From assembly GCF_002836505.1 (NCBI RefSeq), contig NZ_PJBF01000055.1, forward strand, positions 62,001 to 126,000: 64,000 bases of DNA, written 5' to 3'. The notes below the pieces were generated by a model. It was not told the DNA's origin, did not search any database, and saw only the letters and a program-made list of their open reading frames with translations. The DNA is from Psychrobacter sp. Choline-02u-9. Lineage in GTDB: Bacteria; Pseudomonadota; Gammaproteobacteria; Pseudomonadales; Moraxellaceae. Positions 56,760-64,000 of this stretch are shown piece by piece (the first letter of the stretch is position 1; each line of letters opens with the position of its first letter). Position numbers and translations under genes: made by a program.

Positions 56760-59700
56760 TTACTTAGTAACTAAACCACTAAGCTCACTCATCAATACTG
56801 ACAACGTTGAAAGACCGATTTGACCTTCTTCATCGTTGCTATGAAGCTCATCTAACTTATTCATCTCTGTGGTGACTGCTGCAAGCTGATCGACGTGTCT
56901 TGCTCTCCATTCACTAAATGCTTGCTTAGCATCTGGTTTTGAGAGTACCGCATCCATTAATAGGCGCAAGCTGCGTGACAGCTCGTTCACTAACGCATGG
57001 CGTGCACGGCGATCCCAATAGTCTTGCTGTGGTAGGTTCGCAATATTTTCCATCATCCAGTCTAATTGCAATACTTGATAAGCTTCAAAGTATAAAGTTG
57101 CAATCTCATCGACAGGACGCTCATATTGCTCAGCAAGCAATGCAGCATCAAGCGCATCGACATGGTACGGTAGCATCGCAAATAGCGTAGCATCATTATC
57201 AGACAGCTCTTTTTGCATCAAGCGCTTGGTGTCTTCTTGCAGATATTGTGCAAATTGCTGCTCGATAAAACCACTTGGCTTAGTCAGTTTTTCAACGCTT
57301 TCACTAAAGCGGCTAATCATATCAGCGACTTGCAGATTTTGACCAAAGGCATTGATGAACCAGACCACACCGCGCTCAAGTGAATCACGTAGACGTAGCT
57401 CAAGGTTCAGCAATAATGTCGCCTCAACTTGATTGTCTAGAGCTTCAAGGGCTTTCCAAGCACGCGATACGTTGAATACATCACGGCTAATCGCATAACC
57501 ACGTACGATAGTGGCTAGTGATTGATCGGTTTCCTCAAAGAGACGGAATAGCGCTTCAATACCTAAGCGGTTGACCACACTGTTGGTCAAGTAAGTACTG
57601 ATAATCTCGCGATGCAAACGGTGTTCAGTCATCTCATCGAAGAAGCGTGACGCAAGCTCATCTGGGAAGTACTTACGTAGCTCATTGATAAAGTACGGAT
57701 CATCTGGTAAATCAGATAGTAGTAGATTGTCATAAACCCACATCTTGCCATAAGCCAAGACCACTGCTAGCTCAGGGTTGGTCAGACCAATATCCGCTTT
57801 TTGACGCTTCGCAATCTCTTCATCTGATGGTAGATACTCAATTGCACGATCCAGACGCCCTTCACTCTCTAGCATCTGAATAAAGCGCTGATGATCACTC
57901 AGGTTGGCTGCGGCACGAATATGGCTCAGCTCAATCGCTTGTGGTTGTAAGTAGTTTTGACGTAGTACCAATTCTGCTACGGTGTCAGTCATACTCTCAA
58001 GCAGCTCATTACGTTGCTTCAGCGTCATATCGCCTTGCTCGACCACTTTGCCGAGTAGGATTTTGATGTTGACTTCATGATCCGAGCAGTTAACACCGCC
58101 TGAGTTGTCGATTGCATCTGTATAGATACGTCCGCCCGTTTGAGCGTACTCGATACGACCTTGCTGGGTTAGACCTAAGTTACCACCTTCACCAACGACG
58201 GCTGCACGTAGCTCATTACCATCGATACGCAGCGAATCATTTGCACGGTCGCCCACATCAGCATGTGTTTCGTTTGCACTTTTGACATAAGTACCGATAC
58301 CACCATTCCAGATAAGATCGACAGGTGCACGTAGTAACGCACTGATCAAATCATTCGGTGCAAGGCTGTCTTCACTGATATCGAAGAGCGACTTCATCTC
58401 AGGACTGATAGCGATGGTTTTGTCTTGGCGCGAGAAGATACCACCACCTTGACTAATCAATGATGCTTCATAATCTGCCCATGAGGAGCGTGGTAGCTCA
58501 AACAAGCGTGCGCGCTCAGCGTACGAGGCTGCCGTATCTGGATTAGGATCAATAAAGATATGCAAATGATTAAAGGCAGCAACGAGCTTAGTATGCGTTG
58601 ATAGCAGCATACCATTACCGAACACATCCCCACTCATGTCACCAATACCGACAACGGTAAAGTCATCACGGTTTTGGATGTCCATACCGCGCATACGGAA
58701 GTGACGTTTGACCGACTCCCATCCACCGCGAGCGGTGATACCCATTGCTTTATGGTCATAACCTACTGACCCACCTGATGCAAAGGCATCATCTAGCCAG
58801 AAGTTGTACTCTGCTGCTAGCGCGTTGGCTATATCAGAGAAAGTAGCTGTACCTTTGTCTGCTGCGACAACCAAGTACGGGTCGTCCTCATCATGACGTA
58901 CCGTGTTGGCTGGCGGGACGATGTTGCCATCTACAATATTGTCTGTGACATCAAGCATGCCGCGTAAGAATGTCTGATAGCAAGCGATACCTTCTGCTTG
59001 GAACGCCTCACGACCATCAGCCATGCTCTTGGTTTTTACAATAAATCCGCCTTTAGAGCCTACAGGGACGATTACTGCGTTTTTGACCATCTGTGCTTTG
59101 ACAAGGCCAAGTACTTCAGTACGGAAATCTTCCATACGATCTGACCAGCGCAGACCACCACGAGCGACTTTGCCGCCACGTAAATGTACAGCTTCGACGC
59201 GTGGTGAATACACAAATATCTCAAACATTGGCTTTGGTTTAGGCAAGTTTGGAATGTCTGCTGCCAAGAACTTAAATGACAGACGATCTTTGCGCTGACC
59301 ATCACTATCGACTTGATAGAAGTTGGTACGTACCATCGCATTGATCAAATCTAAGTACCAGCGCAAGATACGATCTTCATCCAGGCTATCCACATCTGCT
59401 AACGCAGCTGTGATTTGCTCTTGAATGGTAGCAGCCTTTTCTTGACGTTCTTCTTCGCTATACTTAGGATTCATACGTGCGTCAAACAAACTACCTAACG
59501 CGACACTGATATCACTGTTTTTGACCACAGTTTGCTGAATATAAGCACTAGAGAATGGCGCACGTGCTTGCAGCATATAGCGAGACAATGCACGCAATAC
59601 GACGACATCATAAGTATCGAGCTTAGTTGTTAGTACCAATTCATTGAATGAATCGCTTTCAACGCGACCTGCCCAGATTTGCTTAAGACTGTCTTCGAAC

Positions 59701-61607
59701 TGACCACGCACGACTTGCATATTGACCGTATCGACATGCTCTAGGGTCAACTCATACTCTTGCATCCAGATAGGTTGCTCTGGCAAGTCAAACTCATAAG
59801 TCTGTGCTGAGATAACTGACACACCAAAGTTTTCAAGTATTGGTAATACTTTCGACAAGATAACCGGCTGTTCGCGACCGTACAGTTTTAGATGGAGCTG
59901 GTTACGTGCATCGCCTGTTGACTGGTATAAGTGCCAAAGCATTGGTTGCTCTGCGGTCAGTCCCGCCAAACGCTTGGTATCTTCAACTGCAGTGCGAGCA
60001 TCAAAACGCTCTTGGTAGGCAGCAGGGATATAGTTTAAGAAGCGACGATTTAAAGCATTGGCTTGTTGCTCACCCACATTATCGAGTAACATCTTTTGAT
60101 AATTATCATCCCATGATTGCATGAGTGCTGATAATTTGGCTTCAAGTGTGGCGATATTGACGTCATTTACTTGACCAGGTACGGTACGTACGTGGACGTG
60201 TACACGAGCATGCGCAGATTCGTTAAACTCAGTGGTAAACCCTGAAGACATACCGTTATAGGCGTCTTTTAAGACGTTTTGTACTTTAATACGTAGCTCG
60301 GTGTTGAACTTATCACGCGGGATATAGACCAAGCACGAAACAAAACGCTGATAATGGTCAATACGGCTAAATAGACGTAAACTTTTCTTGTCTTGTAGTT
60401 GAGTAATGCCCGAAACAATTGGGTATAGCTCTTCGACGCTGGCTTGGAACAGATCATCACGCGGTAAGGTGTTAATCACATGCATCATCTTGTGATGAGC
60501 GTGACCGTCACGTGGCAAGTCTGCCATCGCCATAATCTTATTGGCTTTTTCGCGCAACAGCGGTATTTGCTGTACAGTGAGCTGATAGGCTTGTGAGGTA
60601 AGCAAACCGATAAAGCGGTATTCACCAATTAGGTTACCGTTATCATCGAACTTATGAATGCCCAAAAAGTCCATATATACTGAACGATGCACAGGTGATA
60701 CACGGCTTGATTTGGACAGCATTAACACGCGCGGCTCAGTCAATAATTGCTTTAATCCTCTAGGCAATTGGCTAAAGCTTTCTGATAGCTTGTCTTTTTC
60801 AGAACCACGTAATAGACCAAGACCACTGTTACCGATTGCGAATAAATCTAAATCGGTCGGCTCAGAAGTCACTTCGATAGACTGACCACCTTCCAAGCGG
60901 TATTCACGATACCCTAAGAATATGAAGTGATCGTCTAAGATCCAATCTAAAAATGCTTGGATTTCTTGTTGTGAATAGAATACTTCTGGTAACGGCTTAG
61001 TCGAAAGCTCAGTTTTGATATCATTCAACTGCGCACGCATCTGTTTCCAGTCGCCAACGACCGTATCAAGCGTGTCAATTTTTGACATCAGCATCTGTTG
61101 AAGTGCTTCCAAGTCTTCGTTGTCTTGGTAAGCAATTTCGCAATGAATCAATGACATATGTGAAGTGGCACTTTCATGTGCACCTTCGATATGGGTAATA
61201 TCACCATTGTCATCACGCTCAACACTGATAATGATGTTGTAAGTACGATGAACATCGATACCTTCAGCTTCTAGGCTCATCAAAATCGTATCAACTAAGA
61301 ATGGTCTATCATAAGCTGCGATTTGAATGACAGTGTGCGAGCTGTGAAAGTGCTGCTCTTCTGCTGCTGGGTTTAGTACTGTCAGCTGCGGCTTGCTGCC
61401 GTCGTAAGCTTTGAGTAGTGTAAAGTGATGTAGCGCCATGCCCGCCAAGTCAGCATTACTAATCGCCTCTGCAGTTTCTTGATGCAATGGCTGATAATAG
61501 CTATGAATAAAATGATCAAATAGCGATTTGTCTTTTTGTACATAACTGGTAGCAATATCGCTTATCTGGCTAATGCGCTCTTTTGCGATACTGAGGGAGT
61601 TTGGCAT
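56760..61607 (-). CDS. NAD-specific glutamate dehydrogenase, large (180-kDa) type
   Basis: A 1615-residue cytosolic enzyme of the large bacterial NAD-GDH class (GDH-180; Pseudomonas GdhB type), deaminating glutamate to 2-oxoglutarate. N-terminal ACT-like regulatory segments (for example VIQIAAYDRPFLVDTILMSL) are followed by the catalytic domain at about residues 700-1200, with KVARGGLRWSDRMEDFRTEV, KNAVIVPVGSKGGF (catalytic Lys region) and IDPNPDTAASYAER. A long C-terminal helical region follows. Start chosen at ATG 61607 (AAGGA 8 bases upstream); the frame reaches 61643. Monocistronic by appearance. Confidence 0.95.
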   Translation of the reverse strand: MPNSLSIAKERISQISDIATSYVQKDKSLFDHFIHSYYQPLHQETAEAISNADLAGMALHHFTLLKAYDGSKPQLTVLNPAAEEQHFHSSHTVIQIAAYDRPFLVDTILMSLEAEGIDVHRTYNIIISVERDDNGDITHIEGAHESATSHMSLIHCEIAYQDNEDLEALQQMLMSKIDTLDTVVGDWKQMRAQLNDIKTELSTKPLPEVFYSQQEIQAFLDWILDDHFIFLGYREYRLEGGQSIEVTSEPTDLDLFAIGNSGLGLLRGSEKDKLSESFSQLPRGLKQLLTEPRVLMLSKSSRVSPVHRSVYMDFLGIHKFDDNGNLIGEYRFIGLLTSQAYQLTVQQIPLLREKANKIMAMADLPRDGHAHHKMMHVINTLPRDDLFQASVEELYPIVSGITQLQDKKSLRLFSRIDHYQRFVSCLVYIPRDKFNTELRIKVQNVLKDAYNGMSSGFTTEFNESAHARVHVHVRTVPGQVNDVNIATLEAKLSALMQSWDDNYQKMLLDNVGEQQANALNRRFLNYIPAAYQERFDARTAVEDTKRLAGLTAEQPMLWHLYQSTGDARNQLHLKLYGREQPVILSKVLPILENFGVSVISAQTYEFDLPEQPIWMQEYELTLEHVDTVNMQVVRGQFEDSLKQIWAGRVESDSFNELVLTTKLDTYDVVVLRALSRYMLQARAPFSSAYIQQTVVKNSDISVALGSLFDARMNPKYSEEERQEKAATIQEQITAALADVDSLDEDRILRWYLDLINAMVRTNFYQVDSDGQRKDRLSFKFLAADIPNLPKPKPMFEIFVYSPRVEAVHLRGGKVARGGLRWSDRMEDFRTEVLGLVKAQMVKNAVIVPVGSKGGFIVKTKSMADGREAFQAEGIACYQTFLRGMLDVTDNIVDGNIVPPANTVRHDEDDPYLVVAADKGTATFSDIANALAAEYNFWLDDAFASGGSVGYDHKAMGITARGGWESVKRHFRMRGMDIQNRDDFTVVGIGDMSGDVFGNGMLLSTHTKLVAAFNHLHIFIDPNPDTAASYAERARLFELPRSSWADYEASLISQGGGIFSRQDKTIAISPEMKSLFDISEDSLAPNDLISALLRAPVDLIWNGGIGTYVKSANETHADVGDRANDSLRIDGNELRAAVVGEGGNLGLTQQGRIEYAQTGGRIYTDAIDNSGGVNCSDHEVNIKILLGKVVEQGDMTLKQRNELLESMTDTVAELVLRQNYLQPQAIELSHIRAAANLSDHQRFIQMLESEGRLDRAIEYLPSDEEIAKRQKADIGLTNPELAVVLAYGKMWVYDNLLLSDLPDDPYFINELRKYFPDELASRFFDEMTEHRLHREIISTYLTNSVVNRLGIEALFRLFEETDQSLATIVRGYAISRDVFNVSRAWKALEALDNQVEATLLLNLELRLRDSLERGVVWFINAFGQNLQVADMISRFSESVEKLTKPSGFIEQQFAQYLQEDTKRLMQKELSDNDATLFAMLPYHVDALDAALLAEQYERPVDEIATLYFEAYQVLQLDWMMENIANLPQQDYWDRRARHALVNELSRSLRLLMDAVLSKPDAKQAFSEWRARHVDQLAAVTTEMNKLDELHSNDEEGQIGLSTLSVLMSELSGLVTK

Positions 61608-62062
61608 TTCCTGCGTCCTTTTTTTATAGATTTGGTTTAACATTTATTTATTTAAGTTTATCGATTTAGATTGACTACTGTTACTGCATATTCATCATTG
61701 GTGCAACGGTGCAGTATTTCCATTCACGCGACTTATTTTATTTTTATAACAGTTAGAAATTTTCTCCTTTTTTGCTCTTATTTTTTATTAATATGTAGCC
61801 ATCAGAATTTAATACTACCAATATAGTGAAGTGTAACGCACATAAGGCGCGAGCTAAAGTGTACAACATCATTTCATGAATCAGCGATGTGTCGATAACC
61901 TTTACTAATGAGACAATGCATTTTTAGACATCGATATGGATGATTCGGTGCTGGCAGGCGGATACTCATGGTAATTGAAGGCGTTTTTTTGTTAGAATAT
62001 GCCAACATATTTAAGAGCGTACGACTCGCTCACTATTAACTTTAATGCTAAGGGCAAAAGGT
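61608..62062. other. Divergent promoter region gdh / purD
   Basis: About 455 AT-rich bases without a gene. No specific operator recognised. Confidence 0.45.
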
Positions 62063-63382
62063 ATGATGAATATTTTGGTGGTTGGCTCAGGTGGTCGCGA
62101 ACACGCATTGGCATGGCAATGTGCAAAAGATGACAATGTAAAAAATGTCTACATCGCTCCTGGCAATGCTGGCACCGCCCTTGAGCCTAAATGCCAAAAC
62201 GTTATGCTAGAGTCTACCGACGCTGACGCAGGCGAGCACAGTGCTGTTATCGCCTTTTGTCAAAATAACGATATCGACATGGTAATTGTTGGTCCAGAAG
62301 CGCCTTTGGTTACGGGTATTGTTGATGCTTGTCGTGAAGCAGGTATCAAATCATGGGGCCCAACAGCATACTGTGCACAGTTAGAAGGCTCAAAAACTTT
62401 TGCTAAAGAGTTCATGGAACAAAACAATATTCCAACCGCTGCTTATCAAGGTTTTACAGACGCAGTCGCTGCAAAAGCCTATGTCGATGAGCAAGGCGCG
62501 CCTATCGTTATCAAAGCAGACGGCCTCGCTGCAGGCAAAGGCGTTATCGTTGCTGAAACGATCGAACAAGCACATGAAGCTATCGACGATATGTTAGCGG
62601 ACAATAAGTTCGGTGATGCTGGTAGCCGTGTGGTTATCGAGCAGTTCTTACAGGGTGAAGAAGCCAGCTTTATCTGCATGATTGATGGTGACAATATCCT
62701 ACCAATGGCAACCAGCCAAGATCACAAACGTGCTTTTGAAGGTGATACCGGTCCAAACACTGGTGGTATGGGTGCCTACTCTCCTGCTCCAGTTGTTACC
62801 AGCGATGTTCATAACAAAGTCATGCAGCAAGTGATTCAACCAGTAGTCGATGCCATGAAACACGCAGGCCATCCTTATACTGGATTCTTATACGCTGGTC
62901 TTATGATTGATAAGGCAGGCGACCCTTATGTCATCGAGTTTAACTGCCGCTTTGGTGATCCAGAAACGCAGCCTATCTTAATGCGTTTACAGTCATCAAT
63001 GGTCGATTTGGTCGCACAAGGCTTGGCAGGTCAGTTACCTAGTGAAGCAAAATGGGATGCGCGCCCTGCTCTAGGTATCGTTGTCGCATCAAAAGGCTAC
63101 CCTGAAACTTCATCTAAAGGCGATGTGATTGCTGGCTTGCCAGAACTAGATCCTAATAACGACGAAGCTGTGAAAGTTTTCCATGCTGGCACGGCTTTTT
63201 CTAACGATAATGATAAAGAAGTCGTCACAGACGGCGGGCGCGTCTTATGTGTGACTGCGCTAGCAGATAGTATTTCTGATGCTCAGCAAGCAGCATTAGC
63301 AGTTACCGCTGCTATTAGCTTCGATGGTGCGCAGTATCGCCGTGATATTGGTCACCATGCCATCACTCGCGAAAATGCTTAG
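62063..63382 (+). CDS. purD: Phosphoribosylamine-glycine ligase PurD
   Basis: A 439-residue ATP-grasp enzyme making glycinamide ribonucleotide in purine synthesis. N-terminal MNILVVGSGGREHALAW, ATP-grasp strings VIKADGLAAGKGVIVAET and FLQGEEASFICMIDG, and the GARS signature RFGDPETQPILMRL are all present. Start set at ATG 62063 or the next ATG 62066, with AAGGG (62050-62054) upstream; an ATG at 62045 is less likely. No other pur gene is adjacent. Confidence 0.96.
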   Translation: MMNILVVGSGGREHALAWQCAKDDNVKNVYIAPGNAGTALEPKCQNVMLESTDADAGEHSAVIAFCQNNDIDMVIVGPEAPLVTGIVDACREAGIKSWGPTAYCAQLEGSKTFAKEFMEQNNIPTAAYQGFTDAVAAKAYVDEQGAPIVIKADGLAAGKGVIVAETIEQAHEAIDDMLADNKFGDAGSRVVIEQFLQGEEASFICMIDGDNILPMATSQDHKRAFEGDTGPNTGGMGAYSPAPVVTSDVHNKVMQQVIQPVVDAMKHAGHPYTGFLYAGLMIDKAGDPYVIEFNCRFGDPETQPILMRLQSSMVDLVAQGLAGQLPSEAKWDARPALGIVVASKGYPETSSKGDVIAGLPELDPNNDEAVKVFHAGTAFSNDNDKEVVTDGGRVLCVTALADSISDAQQAALAVTAAISFDGAQYRRDIGHHAITRENA

Positions 63383-63830
63383 TAACTAAGGCGTACTAAA
63401 AACATATTGGGTAACGTCTTGGGTAATATTTTAGATAACGCGAAGGTTTTGCTCAATGTGTTTGATTAATAGAATTTCTATATTTTATAGCTCTACATCA
63501 CTATTTGACCTAGCATCATGCTAGGTCTTATTTTTTAGTATCTTTTTGATACTGACCTATTGGCTATAAATAGATTTCACTAAATTTTAATAGTCAGTGA
63601 ACTTGCTAGAAAATACTAACTATTTATAAATCATACTTAAATTAGTAAGCACCTATTTATCAATAGTTACCGCTAGACATTGGCTTACAAAGTAACTATC
63701 AATGGCCAGCTCAGGCTCATAAAACCAACGCGCTTTATATGATACAATTTTGTACCTGTGCATCACGTCTCCCTTGTATTGTAGGTTTCGAACCCGCAAA
63801 TCAATACCAATTGGATGAATGATTATACTT
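63383..63830. other. Intergenic region after purD
   Basis: 448 AT-rich bases with the purD terminator and the upstream region of the last gene; otherwise nothing recognised. Confidence 0.45.
63507..63534 (+). terminator. Rho-independent terminator after purD
   Basis: The stem GACCTAGCA (63507-63515) / TGCTAGGTC (63519-63527) has a 3-base loop and is followed by TTATTTTTT. Confidence 0.85.
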
Positions 63831-64000
63831 ATGGCAAATGATACGTCTAAACCTTTTAGCAACAAGCAATCAATCGATAGCCTAAAAACCTCAGGGTTTG
63901 ATCGTCGTATGTCGATTGCAAAAACTTCTTTGAATATTGGTCGTCGTTGGGCGGGTAATAGCGTGTCTGGTATGTTCTTAAATAAAGAGGCACGTACTGC
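63831..64000 (+). CDS. Probable ABC1/UbiB-family kinase-like protein, 5' end only
   Basis: An open frame from ATG 63831 runs off the right edge: 56 codons plus two bases. The visible part (for example TSGFDRRMSIAKTSLNIGRR, then NKEARTA) resembles the N-terminal segment of AarF/ABC1/UbiB-type proteins as I remember them in Moraxellaceae. No kinase motif lies within the window, so the family call is tentative. No strong ribosome site is visible just upstream. Confidence 0.45.
   Translation, partial: MANDTSKPFSNKQSIDSLKTSGFDRRMSIAKTSLNIGRRWAGNSVSGMFLNKEART

Noticed and set aside
63784..63795. GGTTTCGAACCC, resembling a tRNA T-arm
   Set aside because: No acceptor stem, anticodon arm or D-arm at the right distances on either strand.
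1..64000. CRISPR array, rRNA, tRNA, complete insertion sequence or prophage
   Set aside because: Looked for by eye on both strands; no regularly spaced repeats, RNA gene structure, transposase or phage structural genes were seen.

Overview
The window looks like a chromosomal segment of a gammaproteobacterium of the family Moraxellaceae, most likely Psychrobacter. This rests on remembered gene content (assimilatory sulfate genes with a DUF934 partner, the 180-kDa type NAD-glutamate dehydrogenase, paired bacterioferritins, many small lipoproteins) and a moderately AT-rich composition. No database search was run and no GC value was computed. I found no rRNA, tRNA or CRISPR array.

Layout. 1-2139 is the 5' part of ppc. 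2300-9682 is a compact hydroxyproline catabolism unit: Na+/amino acid symporter, ketoglutarate-semialdehyde-type dehydrogenase, DHDPS-family deaminase, FAD amino acid dehydrogenase and 4-hydroxyproline epimerase in one direction, with a divergent PAS-AraC regulator. 9724-14372 is accessory: an intact P4-type integrase, about 1.3 kb with no gene, two exported proteins of unknown function and a broken RhuM-family gene. 14402-18486 holds mtfA, a TetR regulator with twin operators, and a two-gene flavoprotein/DUF2855 operon in which both genes are broken (amber codon 5; single-base deletion). 18658-23536 holds an SGNH lipoprotein and an Anbu-type operon (fused ATP-grasp/alpha-E protein, transglutaminase-like protein, Anbu protease). 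23587-34281 holds a UvrA paralogue, a DUF819 membrane protein, a DEAD-box helicase with an RGG-like tail, a DUF1176 protein, a YghU-like GST and a DHA2 efflux pump. 34464-36769 is an iron module: two complementary bacterioferritins, Bfd, a Fur-box-like palindrome and an ArsR regulator.

36935-50886 is a sulfur assimilation region: sulfate ABC transporter (cysA, cysW, cysT) with two tandem binding proteins, ATP sulfurylase, sulfite reductase, DUF934, PAPS reductase and siroheme synthase cysG. It is interrupted by a small lipoprotein and by a WG-repeat gene frameshifted by a 5-bp tandem duplication. Sulfate would be imported, activated by Sat, reduced by CysH and CysI, and siroheme for CysI would be made by CysG. 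APS kinase and the CysJ flavoprotein are not in the window. 51039-56635 is sbcD-sbcC, then the large gdh (56760-61607), purD (62063-63382) and the start of a probable ABC1/UbiB-family kinase gene at the right edge.

I did not find a clearly new system. The items most worth a second look are the Anbu operon with its fused ATP-grasp/alpha-E protein, the recently decayed operon under twin TetR operators, the complementary bacterioferritin pair, and the duplication-frameshifted WG-repeat gene.
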